A stretch of 64,000 nt of DNA. Source: Anaerolineae bacterium. GTDB taxonomy: Bacteria > Chloroflexota > Anaerolineae > Aggregatilineales > Phototrophicaceae. The notes under the pieces are model-generated. The model was not told where the DNA came from and did not search any database. It saw only the letters and a program-made list of their open reading frames with translations. How positions within the stretch are numbered: position 1 is the stretch's first letter; every line of letters starts with the position of its first letter. Positions 52,632 to 61,282 of this stretch are shown here, piece by piece. Made by a program: the position numbers and the translations under genes. Location of the stretch: contig JAIOHM010000209.1 in NCBI GenBank assembly GCA_019912965.1, forward strand, positions 29,683 to 93,682, in the 5' to 3' direction.

Positions 52632-53791
52632 AATTTCTCAACAATCTGCTGCCGCACTACATTGACGAACATCAGCGCAATAAAAGTCACCAGAATAAGG
52701 AGGAGATAGCTGACTGCCGACGAACCGCCGAGGTTGGGTGATCTCCATTCGATATAGGCGTGGAGGGTCAGCGATTCGGTTGCTGTTCCCGGCCCGCCCC
52801 CGGTTAAAATGCGGGGTATATCAATGATTTTGAAGGCTTCGATCAAGCGAATCAGAATCAGCGTCAGGCTGACGGGCGCAATCTGGGGCAGGATAACGAA
52901 ACGAAAAATCTGAATCCGATTGGCGCCATCGACCAGTGCTGCTTCCAATTGATCGCGTGAGGTACCCTCTAAAGCCGCCAGCAGGATAATGAACATGAAC
53001 GGTGTCCACTGCCATATATCCCCAATCAGTACAGCAAACCGGGCATCAGCAGCGCTCTCCACAAACGAGAAATTCTGTAGGCCGAGGCTGACCCACACAG
53101 GAGCAAAAGGCCCAACATGTGTATCAGTGAGCATCCGAAACAGAAACGCAATACCCACCGGAGTAATCATCATCGGCAGTAGAAAAACCACGCGGAAGAA
53201 TCGCTTGCCGGGAAGCTGCTGCACCAGCAGCATCGCCAACCCCAGCCCGATAACATACTGAAAAAAAACACCTGCGAATACGAAGATCAGGGTAACCACC
53301 ATCGTACCCGGCAAACCATCACCACTGAGGGTGCTCATCGTAATCCACAGCAAACCAGAGGCGAAGCTGACAGCGATGGCCCGCAGGGTAAGCACGCGCG
53401 GTTTTAGCCCATTGCTTCGGATTTCGGTATAAAACCAATAGAGCAGAAAACCCGTCAAAGCCAGAAATACCAGCCAGCCTAACGGGGATAAATCGCCCAA
53501 CTTGCCGATCAGATGTCGCTGTTGACTGCCAAATAATAACTTTTGATAATTGCTAAAGCCGACAAAGTTAATCTCGACACCACCGCGCGCAAAATTGACA
53601 CGTGCAAAAGACAGAAATAAAGACACAATCAGCGGGAAAATAGAAAGGAACAAAACAATCAGAATGGTTGGCAGCAGCAGAACCAGCCTGACCGAGGAGT
53701 CCGCACCCCATGAATTACGCGCTTTGGCAGGATGCATTCTGATGGCCTTTTGACTGGGTTGATTCAACTGTTCAGACATGAATTCTTTCAT
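52628..53791 (-). CDS. Carbohydrate ABC transporter permease (MalF-like)
   Basis: The 387-residue protein has a MalF-type core (LLPTILIVLFLSIFPLIVSLFLSF, VGFSNYQKLLFG, FLLPMMITPVGIAFLFRML) and EAA motif LEAALVDGANRIQIFRFVILP. About 70 extra residues (about 95-175) insert two or three hydrophobic segments in the first periplasmic loop region. The start is ATG at 53791 or 53779. No ATPase subunit is encoded nearby, so the transporter may share an MsmK-type ATPase encoded elsewhere. The gene follows the binding-protein gene after a 120-base gap with a strong hairpin. Confidence 0.9.
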   Translation of the reverse strand: MKEFMSEQLNQPSQKAIRMHPAKARNSWGADSSVRLVLLLPTILIVLFLSIFPLIVSLFLSFARVNFARGGVEINFVGFSNYQKLLFGSQQRHLIGKLGDLSPLGWLVFLALTGFLLYWFYTEIRSNGLKPRVLTLRAIAVSFASGLLWITMSTLSGDGLPGTMVVTLIFVFAGVFFQYVIGLGLAMLLVQQLPGKRFFRVVFLLPMMITPVGIAFLFRMLTDTHVGPFAPVWVSLGLQNFSFVESAADARFAVLIGDIWQWTPFMFIILLAALEGTSRDQLEAALVDGANRIQIFRFVILPQIAPVSLTLILIRLIEAFKIIDIPRILTGGGPGTATESLTLHAYIEWRSPNLGGSSAVSYLLLILVTFIALMFVNVVRQQIVEKL

Positions 53792-53863
53792 CTTCGCAGA
53801 CCCCTACCACAGTTATTTCCGAAACGATCTCAATTAAAAAAAATCGAGAACAGGGTATCAATC

Positions 53864-53894
53864 ATAGGGGGCAAGCGTGCTGCTTGTCCCCTAT
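53864..53894 (-). promoter_or_regulatory. Intercistronic hairpin between binding protein and permeases
   Basis: ATAGGGG and CAAGC pair with GCTTG and CCCCTAT across one mismatch, giving a 12-13-bp stem with a 5-base loop. A run of 8 T residues on the minus strand follows about 20 bases later. Such hairpins often keep binding-protein mRNA in excess over permease mRNA. Confidence 0.6.
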
Positions 53895-53914
53895 AATACC
53901 CAATTTTCGGGGAG

Positions 53915-55414
53915 CTATTCAGTAGTACTGATGCCGAGCGAGGCGAGGTAAGCGGCTCGCTGTGCGTCGCGCCCAATCTCCTCGCTGATTTCATTCCACT
54001 GATTGAAGATTTCCTGTGCGGCTTCCTCAGCCGTGAATTCGCCAGCAAGGAATTGGCTGACGACCGTATCCAGCGTGGTTTGCAGATAACGGTTGGTGCC
54101 CGGAATGCTCAGGTCGAGAACCATGTTGGGGCTGCTCAGGCTGCCTTCAATCGCGCCGAGATAATTTTGGGCGGCAATTTCGCTGAAACCTGCTGCAATC
54201 CAGGGGTCAAGACTCTCGAACTGCGACAGACGATACGGGTTGTAACCACTGGCACCAATGGTCACATCAACATTCGACTGGGCAGGTTGATTCAGGTAGG
54301 AGAAGAAAGCATAAGCCGCGTCTTTGACCGTCTGGTCGGCGGCAGAGCTGACCCCACCACCCCAACCACCAAAAGCGGCGAAGGGTGCGTAGTTGACACC
54401 ATCAATGGCATATGGGCAGGTTGTTTCGTCGCAGGCTACCAGTTCGCCCGTCGCGCGATCAAGGACTTCCGTTGAGCCAGGAACCACAACCGTGCCGACC
54501 TTATCCTGCATAGTGGAACGTTCTGGGTCAATCGACAGCGAACCAATGTCGCCCCAATCCATCGTAAGCGCGCAGCGCCCGGTCAGGAACAGGTCGCGTG
54601 TGCTGTTCAGGTCAATGGTTAATTCATCCGCTGGCCCGTACTGTGTGGTCTGGTTGAACATGTCAAGCGCTTTTAGGAAAGCCGGGTTGGGGCCAAACAG
54701 CGGATCAAAAGTGTCGAGATCAAAGAACACACCCTGCCCCGTACCCTGTGACTGAAGCCGTGCGCTGGCAAAATCCACAATCCACCAGAAACTTTGTCCC
54801 TGACGAACCTTCGGAATGCACGAACCATAATCCGCTTGACCGTCACCATTCAAATCCGTTCCGTTGAATTGGGCAGCGGCAGCCAGATAATCTTCCCATG
54901 TTTTGGGCGGCTGGAGTCCGGCGGCTTCAAAGATATCTGTGCGGTAGTAGATCATGTGGAAATCGCCATCCAGCGGCACCACATAGATGCTGCCGTTGTA
55001 GGTGGCAATAAAGTTGCGGAAGAAGGGCGCAATATCGTCCCACTGAATATCCGCATCGTTGGCGACATAGGAACTCAGGTCTTCCATAATGCCCGCCGCC
55101 ACAAAGTCAGCATTCCACTGCGGCGACATCACGAAGGCATCATAGCTGTTGGTGCCTGTGGATTGGTCAGTAAGGATAGTGTTATAGAGTTCGGCGAAGG
55201 GAACGGTCGTAACTTCGATGTTTGCCCCGGTGAGCGCCTCGAAGTCCGGCCCACGACGGAGCAGCGGTTCGGTTACTTGCGGCCCGGCAAAACTGAGAAC
55301 GTTGACCGTAACGCCCTCAAACGGTTTGTCTTGTGCGGTGGAAACCCCAACGCCGCCAAGCAGGGAAATAACGAGAATGGCAAGGAAGAGAGAAGACTTA
55401 ATGCTTTTCATCAC
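53915..55414 (-). CDS. ABC transporter sugar-binding protein (family 1)
   Basis: The 499-residue protein has a Sec signal peptide (SSLFLAILVISLLGGVGVSTAQ) and a family-1 solute-binding fold (VTVNVLSFAGP, VPLDGDFHMIYYRTDIFEAAGL, PKTWEDYL, AAYAFFSYLNQPAQS). No lipobox Cys is seen, so the protein is either soluble or anchored by its signal. It is the first gene of the transporter operon and diverges from the GntR gene; the shared operator palindrome lies between them. Confidence 0.92.
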   Translation of the reverse strand: MMKSIKSSLFLAILVISLLGGVGVSTAQDKPFEGVTVNVLSFAGPQVTEPLLRRGPDFEALTGANIEVTTVPFAELYNTILTDQSTGTNSYDAFVMSPQWNADFVAAGIMEDLSSYVANDADIQWDDIAPFFRNFIATYNGSIYVVPLDGDFHMIYYRTDIFEAAGLQPPKTWEDYLAAAAQFNGTDLNGDGQADYGSCIPKVRQGQSFWWIVDFASARLQSQGTGQGVFFDLDTFDPLFGPNPAFLKALDMFNQTTQYGPADELTIDLNSTRDLFLTGRCALTMDWGDIGSLSIDPERSTMQDKVGTVVVPGSTEVLDRATGELVACDETTCPYAIDGVNYAPFAAFGGWGGGVSSAADQTVKDAAYAFFSYLNQPAQSNVDVTIGASGYNPYRLSQFESLDPWIAAGFSEIAAQNYLGAIEGSLSSPNMVLDLSIPGTNRYLQTTLDTVVSQFLAGEFTAEEAAQEIFNQWNEISEEIGRDAQRAAYLASLGISTTE

Positions 55415-55490
55415 ATGCGCTCCAGGATTATAATTTTCGATTAGATAAGCGGAACTCTTCTAAGGTCGTGTTTTGCCTTTCTCCTCACTT

Positions 55491-55520
55491 TTCGACAACT
55501 ATCAAATTCTTGTGTATGAT
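55491..55520 (+). promoter_or_regulatory. Candidate promoter of GntR gene
   Basis: TTCGAC (55491-55496), an 18-base spacer and TATGAT (55515-55520) precede the GntR gene. The operator palindrome at 55523-55534 covers the expected transcription start, which would fit autorepression. Confidence 0.4.
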
Positions 55521-55540
55521 GTATCATGCATGATGCATGA
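55513..55540. promoter_or_regulatory. Operator-like palindrome cluster upstream of ABC operon and GntR gene
   Basis: Three overlapping palindromes, ATGATGTATCAT, ATCATGCATGAT (55523-55534) and TGATGCATGA-type half sites, lie here. The central 12 bases equal the site at 50505-50516. Confidence 0.7.
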
Positions 55541-55615
55541 AAAATACCATGACCTGCATTGTTTGTCAAACACGAGCCTGGAGATGCTGTGCAGTAATTT
55601 AACGGAGATGAACAA

Positions 55616-56302
55616 ATGGTGGAACGTAAAGGGAACTACACATTAACGGGGCGGCAGCAGTATCTTTCATTGACCGATATTGCCTACAATGTACTGCTCG
55701 AAGCGATTATCAATCAGGATTTTCAGCCCGGTGCCCCCATCAGTATTGATAACTTGGCAAAGCAGTTGAATATGAGCAATACCCCGGTGCGTGAAGCCTT
55801 AATGCGGGCGCACGGTGAACGAATGGTCATGCAAAAAACCAATCATGGTTTTGTGGTATCCAATATTTTAACACCCCCGGAACTTCATCAATTGTTTGAT
55901 GTTCGCTACCTTCTGGAAGTCCACGCACTCAATTCAGCAGATATTTCCCCTGAATCGGTCGGCACAGTAGCCACTTTGGTTGAACGCATGTTAGCGACGG
56001 GTGATGGCACAGTATACGACGACTTCCGGGATTTTATGGCGCTTGACCGCCAGTTTCATCACGCACTGGTTGCCCTTGCCAACAACAACTTTTTGCTCGG
56101 CGCATGGGAAGATTTGCATGTGCATCTGCATCTTTCGCGGTTATATACCGGCGTCGGCTTATTTGACCGCCATCATTCGACCGAAGAACATCAGGCGATC
56201 CTGACAGCACTTCAGCGTGGTGACAAGCAGACAGCCGTCAATTTGCTGGGCCAACATATCAAAGATGTCGAAAAACGAATGCAGTCGTTTCTGGAAAAGT
56301 AA
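55616..56302 (+). CDS. GntR-family transcriptional regulator (FCD/FadR type)
   Basis: The 228-residue protein has an N-terminal winged helix (about 20-80, ISIDNLAKQLNMSNTPVREALMRAHGERMV) and an all-helical FCD effector domain (about 90-220, DVRYLLEVHALNS, FMALDRQFHHALVALANNNF, HQAILTALQRGDKQTAV) with the His residues that bind a metal and the acidic effector in FadR-type proteins. It probably represses the ABC operon, its own gene and, through the same sequence, the AKR/dehydrogenase genes 5 kb away. Ligands of FCD regulators are often sugar acids. Confidence 0.93.
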   Translation: MVERKGNYTLTGRQQYLSLTDIAYNVLLEAIINQDFQPGAPISIDNLAKQLNMSNTPVREALMRAHGERMVMQKTNHGFVVSNILTPPELHQLFDVRYLLEVHALNSADISPESVGTVATLVERMLATGDGTVYDDFRDFMALDRQFHHALVALANNNFLLGAWEDLHVHLHLSRLYTGVGLFDRHHSTEEHQAILTALQRGDKQTAVNLLGQHIKDVEKRMQSFLEK

Positions 56303-56315
56303 TGCCTGATTAAAA

Positions 56316-56342
56316 GGGCACAGTTTGTTGCTGTGCCCCTAA
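56316..56342. terminator. Bidirectional terminator between GntR and response-regulator genes
   Basis: GGGCACAG (56316-56323), a 7-base loop and CTGTGCCC (56331-56338). On the minus strand TTTTAATC follows; on the plus strand CTAAAA follows. Confidence 0.6.
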
Positions 56343-56361
56343 AATCCCGGTCAATGGTGGC

Positions 56362-57081
56362 TTATCGCGCGCTGCTGACCGTTGAGGTCTCCACATACAC
56401 TTTGGCCCGCACCGCGTAACCGCGTCCATGCCGGGACTGGATGATTGTTGGACGTTCAGGATCATCTTCCAGCTTGCGCCGCAGATTGCGAATATGGTTG
56501 CGTACCAATGCCGCGTCACCCGTCCCCATTGGATAATGCCAGACATCACTCAGCAAATCCTGTGTTGAATGCAGTTGGTGTGGTGTATTGCACAAATAGG
56601 TCAGCAGTTCAAATTCAACCTGTGTCAGAAGCGCCTGCCGCTCATTGATAAATACAGTCAGATTATCCGGGATAATCCTGAGTGTCGGTAGCCCATCCAT
56701 TATGTTGCCCGAAACCCGTCGCAAATGTGCCCGGATACGTGCTCCCAGTTCGCGCAAGGCAAATGGCTTACGGATGTAATCATCCCCACCCGCTTCCAGT
56801 GCATCTGCGCCCGCATGATGATTTCCCTGATCAGTCAGGAAGATAATCGGCGCAGTTGCCGTGCGTGCATCATTTCGCAGCCGTCGGCATAACGTCAACC
56901 CGTCCATACCGCTGGACAACATCGTATTGATAACCAGCAAATCTGGTGTATCGCGTTCGACCAGTGATAGTGCCTCGCGGGAAGTAAAGGCTTTGGAAAC
57001 GATGTACCCTTCCCGATCCAGGAATTCTTCAATCATCCCTACGGTTTCCAGGTCATCATCGACGATCAGGATTTTATACAT
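56362..57081 (-). CDS. OmpR-family response regulator with Asn at the phospho-acceptor site
   Basis: The 239-residue protein has a receiver (LIVDDDLETV, T83-type Thr in IFLTDQ, K in YIRKPF) and an OmpR winged helix (about 130-225, QVEFELLTYLCNTPHQ, RNHIRNLRRKLEDD). At the phospho-acceptor position the sequence reads LLVINTML, giving Asn52 where its neighbour at 57243 has Asp52 in LILDIIMP. It cannot be phosphorylated in the usual way unless the Asn is deamidated, so it may be constitutive or controlled by dimer contact. It lies 160 bases after the 57243 regulator gene, with a hairpin between, and is separately terminated. Confidence 0.9.
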   Translation of the reverse strand: MYKILIVDDDLETVGMIEEFLDREGYIVSKAFTSREALSLVERDTPDLLVINTMLSSGMDGLTLCRRLRNDARTATAPIIFLTDQGNHHAGADALEAGGDDYIRKPFALRELGARIRAHLRRVSGNIMDGLPTLRIIPDNLTVFINERQALLTQVEFELLTYLCNTPHQLHSTQDLLSDVWHYPMGTGDAALVRNHIRNLRRKLEDDPERPTIIQSRHGRGYAVRAKVYVETSTVSSAR

Positions 57082-57197
57082 ATCCCTGTGTTCCTTGACT
57101 CTTGATTTGTAATCAGTATAGAGCCAGCATCAGGATTGAAGCGGTGTGCTTGTCTAAAGATTTTGTGAAATCGGGTAAAGCAGGGGAATAGGCTGAA

Positions 57198-57221
57198 CAA
57201 GGGGCTGCGTGTAGCCCCTTG
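57198..57221 (-). terminator. Hairpin after the kinase-regulator operon
   Basis: CAAGGGGCT (57198-57206), a 6-base loop and AGCCCCTTG (57213-57221) form a 9-bp stem downstream of the minus-strand regulator stop; the following T-tract is weak. Confidence 0.5.
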
Positions 57222-57242
57222 CCTGAAATCGATAAAAAGGGG

Positions 57243-57929
57243 TTAAGCTGAAATCATATACCCAACACCATGAATGGTACGAATGTACCGGCGATCAGTA
57301 TTCTTCTCAATTTTAGCCCGCAGGTTGCGGACGTGGGCACGAACCAGATCAGGATCACCCGTATTCGACGGATATTCCCAGACAGCCTGCAATAAGTGTG
57401 AAGGCGAAAGCGCACGGTTCGGGTTTTCCATTAAATATCGCAGTAGTCGGTGTTCCGTCGAAGTCAACTGAACCCGGTAACCCTTGATATAAACCTGGTA
57501 AGTATCCGAATCCAGCTTGAGATCATTCAATTGGATGACCGCGCCACTCTCGGCATCGCGGATACTCCGCCGCAGCAAAGCATGAATACGCGCACGCAGT
57601 TCCGCCAATTCAAACGGTTTGATGACATAATCATCTGCCCCGGCATCCAGCCCATCTACAATATCATCGGTACTGCCCTTTGCCGTCAAAAACAGAATCG
57701 GCAGCGACATAAAACGCGGGTCACGTCGCAGTTGTCGACAAAGCGTCACCCCATCCATCCCCGGCATAATGATGTCCAGAATCAATACATCCGGCACCCG
57801 CTTCTCAAGATGAAGCACAGCCTCTGCTGCCGAATTTGCCAGCGTCACATCGAACGATTCGCGCTCCAGAACACGACCAAGAGTGTCGAGCACTTCCGGA
57901 TCGTCGTCTACGGCCATTACATACGTCAC
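57243..57929 (-). CDS. OmpR-family response regulator
   Basis: The 228-residue protein has a complete receiver (DDD at 8-10, D52 in LILDIIMPG, T80-type Thr in LFLTAK, K in YVIKPF) and an OmpR winged helix (about 130-225, TSTEHRLLRYLMENPNR, RAHVRNLRAKIEKN, IRTIHGVGYMI). Its ATG overlaps the kinase stop by 4 bases (ATGA at 57929-57926), so it is the direct partner of the 872-residue kinase. Confidence 0.95.
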   Translation of the reverse strand: MTYVMAVDDDPEVLDTLGRVLERESFDVTLANSAAEAVLHLEKRVPDVLILDIIMPGMDGVTLCRQLRRDPRFMSLPILFLTAKGSTDDIVDGLDAGADDYVIKPFELAELRARIHALLRRSIRDAESGAVIQLNDLKLDSDTYQVYIKGYRVQLTSTEHRLLRYLMENPNRALSPSHLLQAVWEYPSNTGDPDLVRAHVRNLRAKIEKNTDRRYIRTIHGVGYMISA

Positions 57930-60544
57930 AATTCAATCCCTCCTCGCTTGACAGGCAATCGAACGAGAAACTGGGTGCCTTCTCCCGGTTTACTTTTCAC
58001 CGAAATGCTGCCACCAACTCGTTCGGCAGTTTGACGACAGATATGCAAGCCCAAACCTGTGCCTTCCCCAATTGGCTTGGTAGTGAAGAAGGGCTTAAAA
58101 ATCTCGTCGATAATTTTTGCCGGAATTCCCGGCCCATTATCCCACACTTCGACTTCAACCTGCTCATCACGCTGTTGGTACGCCGCTCGGATTCCCAATT
58201 GCGCCCCCTCGCGCCCAATCAATGCATCATGAGCATTCAACAGCAGGTTCAGCCAGATATCATCCAACTGTCCGGGGACAGCCCACACCGTCGGTAGCGG
58301 TTGTTCAGGGAGTTGGGTGCTGATTTGAATACGGTCGCGTTCAATGTGCGCCTTGACCAGCGATACCACACCCTCAATTGTGTCTACCACATCAATGCGT
58401 TCTGGCGGCGACTGCGGATCATTTGGACGGGCAATCGCCAGCAACCGGCGCGCTACCCCTGCCGACCGTTTTCCCGCACGGTTAATGGCCTGCAATGACC
58501 GATAATTCCGTGAATCAGGCGGCTCGTCCATCAACATCATTTCCGAGTCTACCATAATTGTAGTCAGGGGATTATTGATCTGATGGGCGACCGCTGCTGC
58601 CAGCTCCCCCATAGCCGAAAGCCGTGCCGTTTGGACGAGCCGCCCCTGAGCATCCTTCAAATCGGCGAAACTGCGTTCCAGATCATGCACCAACCCCGCA
58701 TTTTCCAGCGCGGTCGCCGCCTGTCCCACAATTGCCCGCCCCATATCAATATCACGTTCGCTAAAAACACGCCCCCGCCGCGAATCCGCAAACAACACCA
58801 ATCCGTGTGTCTGTCCACGCTGGATAAGCGGCAGCGCCAGAATTGAACGGTTGCTCATGGTATCCAGCAAAGCCCGCATACCCGGCGTCATAATTTTACT
58901 ATCGGAATGTTTGGTGATCGGGGCTTGGCTCTCAATCGCCTCAATCAGATCAGGATACCGTGACAGTTCAAGTGAAGGCTGTGGAGGTTCTAGCCAGACA
59001 CCCTTCCCCAATACCAGCGTTACATTGAGCGCACTTTTATCGGGTTTAAGCAGTGCCAGTTCGCACCAATCCGCCTGAGTCAGCCGGATAATTTCTTCAA
59101 CGGGACGAAAAACAGTTTGCCCACGCCCCTGTGTTCCCTGGTTGGAAAGTGCCAGCACCACTTCCAGCGCCATATGCTGAACCCGCTGAAGCACTTCTGG
59201 ATCAGGAAATTTGGTGGGCGGCTGAATGTAAAACAACTGCACCGCCCCCAAAGGCTGATCGCCCCCGGTGATCGGCACAACCTGAACTGCCTGTGCCCCA
59301 ACCTGATCGAGGTATTCAGCTTCCACAGCCGCAATGGTCTCGCCTGATCGCAGCAAGCCCACCGGACGATTGTGTTCAAGCGACTGACGCACGGAAAGCC
59401 GATTGGTAGGGCTGATGCTCGGCCCATAACCCGCCGTCCAGATGGTGCGGAAACTCCGTGCCAGTGTTCGTAATTGATTCGTCTCCCGGTTCCACTCCAG
59501 AATCTCCGAGAGATTAACATTCACCACCCGCATCAACTGTTCGCAAATATTCGGCAGCGTTTTATCCAGCGACAGCGATGAATTGACGACCCGGCTGGCT
59601 TCCACCAACACTTGCAGTTCCCGTGTGCGTTGCAATGCCTCTTCATGGATGCCTGCATTTTCAATCGCAATCGCTGCGAACGATGCCAGATTTTTCAGCA
59701 AATCTTGATGCCGTTCATTAAAGGTGTGGTCACTGCTTTTGTTATTGACCCCCAACACGCCAATGCATTTGCCTTCATAAATAATCGGCACATACAGCAG
59801 CGCGTTGACCAGATATTCCGTTTTAACCTTCTGTGGCCCTTGTGACCCAATCAGTACCGGTTGCCCTGTACCGAATACCCGTCCTGCCAATGTATCCTGC
59901 GTCTTAATGCGGAAATTGCGGGCAACCTCAACATCAATGCCCACTTTTGCCCGCAGATACAACTCACCCAATTCATCATCGGGCAGCAGAATCATGCCTT
60001 CTTCCGCGTCTGTCAGGCTGCGTGCCGCCTCAACCACACGGTTCAGCACCTCGCTCAATTCCAGCACTTCGGAAAGCGATTTACTGAGATCAAACAGGGT
60101 TTGAACTTCATCAGGCCACAGAGAATCATTAGCGGGCTTGACCTGTTCATAACGTTCGCTCAACGGCACACTGCCATTCGCAGGTTGCAGCGCCACCGCA
60201 AGACTCCGCAAAATCCCGGACTCGCTCGAAGGAGATACCATCACGTTAGCGGGAAATTCTTGGTTAGCGGGCACTTTCCGCGCCGCCGCCAGCGCAATCA
60301 CTGGAACATTCTGCTTGCTGTTTGCCAACGCAAGAAATGTCGATTGCCCTGTGCGCCAATCGAGCATCAGTGCATCCACAAATACCGCATCAAACTCACC
60401 GGTTTCGAGTGTGTAAAGACCATCGCTGTGGCTGTATGCAGTTTGTAAAGCAACACTGCTGCTGCTTAAGCTCTGGCGAACCTGCTGTGTAATCTCGTAA
60501 TCACCGGAAACCACGAGAATGCGTTTGGGATTCGGTTCTGACAT
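57926..60544 (-). CDS. Multi-GAF sensor histidine kinase with degenerate receiver
   Basis: The 872-residue protein starts with a receiver-like domain whose acidic pocket is altered (VVSGDYE) although D57 remains, followed by GAF domains (about 160-300 and 320-470) and a third GAF-like region (about 490-620). The kinase part is NtrB-type: AVAHQINNPLTTI with His654, N-box NAHDAL, DNGPGIP and GTGLGLHI. There is no membrane helix. It is coupled to the regulator at 57243 and lies 12 bases after a PspA-like gene; membrane-stress sensing is possible but only inferred. Confidence 0.92.
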   Translation of the reverse strand: MSEPNPKRILVVSGDYEITQQVRQSLSSSSVALQTAYSHSDGLYTLETGEFDAVFVDALMLDWRTGQSTFLALANSKQNVPVIALAAARKVPANQEFPANVMVSPSSESGILRSLAVALQPANGSVPLSERYEQVKPANDSLWPDEVQTLFDLSKSLSEVLELSEVLNRVVEAARSLTDAEEGMILLPDDELGELYLRAKVGIDVEVARNFRIKTQDTLAGRVFGTGQPVLIGSQGPQKVKTEYLVNALLYVPIIYEGKCIGVLGVNNKSSDHTFNERHQDLLKNLASFAAIAIENAGIHEEALQRTRELQVLVEASRVVNSSLSLDKTLPNICEQLMRVVNVNLSEILEWNRETNQLRTLARSFRTIWTAGYGPSISPTNRLSVRQSLEHNRPVGLLRSGETIAAVEAEYLDQVGAQAVQVVPITGGDQPLGAVQLFYIQPPTKFPDPEVLQRVQHMALEVVLALSNQGTQGRGQTVFRPVEEIIRLTQADWCELALLKPDKSALNVTLVLGKGVWLEPPQPSLELSRYPDLIEAIESQAPITKHSDSKIMTPGMRALLDTMSNRSILALPLIQRGQTHGLVLFADSRRGRVFSERDIDMGRAIVGQAATALENAGLVHDLERSFADLKDAQGRLVQTARLSAMGELAAAVAHQINNPLTTIMVDSEMMLMDEPPDSRNYRSLQAINRAGKRSAGVARRLLAIARPNDPQSPPERIDVVDTIEGVVSLVKAHIERDRIQISTQLPEQPLPTVWAVPGQLDDIWLNLLLNAHDALIGREGAQLGIRAAYQQRDEQVEVEVWDNGPGIPAKIIDEIFKPFFTTKPIGEGTGLGLHICRQTAERVGGSISVKSKPGEGTQFLVRLPVKRGGIEL

Positions 60545-60556
60545 AAAGGTTTATCG

Positions 60557-61246
60557 TTATGGTTGTTTGGGTTTGCTCAAACGCTGGCGTCGTGCAGCAA
60601 GATCATCTTCAACCTGCTGATCGTCTGATGCTTCCGCTTCCGTTTTCGATTCAGGTGTTGGCGGTTGTGTAATCTCGCTTTTTGCTGCCAGCGCGTCTCC
60701 CATTTGGGTAATCTTCTCGCGGATGTCCTTTAGCACGTCCGAAAGCACCGGTTGGCTTGATGGTGCTGCGGTTGATGTGGTTTCTGCTGGTGCTGGCGAT
60801 GTTTCTTGCTCAGTTTGAGATTGCTCCCTGGCCCGCCGGGCATCTGCCACCGCCGATTCCAATGTATTCACCCGCATAATCAGTTCTTGCGTAACCTGTT
60901 GATGATCGTGCAAATCTGACTCAGCCAGCGCCAGCCGTTGTTGGGCAACCTGCACCTGATTAATCGCATAGCGTGCCGCTACATCATCTTCCGCTGCCAC
61001 TGCTTGATCAGCTTCCTGATTCCAGCGTTCAACCTCGGCTTGAGCAGCTTGCAACCGCTTCTGCAAGCCATCCTCAAAATCGAGCGCATCGTTAATACGT
61101 CCACGCAGGATGGCAACTTCGCGGTCAAGGTCATCGCCCAACCGCACATTCGTCAGCCTGCGCCGGATTTCCGCCGGAGCTTCACCCAGCGCATCGCTGA
61201 TCGTCGTCTTGACCAGGACATTGAGTTTTTTGAAAAAATCGTTCAT
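60557..61246 (-). CDS. PspA/IM30-like coiled-coil protein
   Basis: The 229-residue protein has an amphipathic N-terminal helix (FFKKLNVLVKTTISDALGEA) and a long coiled coil (about 40-145, DDLDREVAILRGRINDALDFEDGLQKRLQAAQAEVERW) as in PspA/Vipp1 proteins, which support membrane integrity under stress. The C-terminal 80 residues are low-complexity, Glu-, Thr- and Pro-rich. It is the first gene of the operon with the GAF kinase and regulators, and 36 bases after the GT-C gene. Confidence 0.75.
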   Translation of the reverse strand: MNDFFKKLNVLVKTTISDALGEAPAEIRRRLTNVRLGDDLDREVAILRGRINDALDFEDGLQKRLQAAQAEVERWNQEADQAVAAEDDVAARYAINQVQVAQQRLALAESDLHDHQQVTQELIMRVNTLESAVADARRAREQSQTEQETSPAPAETTSTAAPSSQPVLSDVLKDIREKITQMGDALAAKSEITQPPTPESKTEAEASDDQQVEDDLAARRQRLSKPKQP

Positions 61247-61282
61247 GTTCTTATTTTACAGTTTTCATGACGAACGGCGCAA

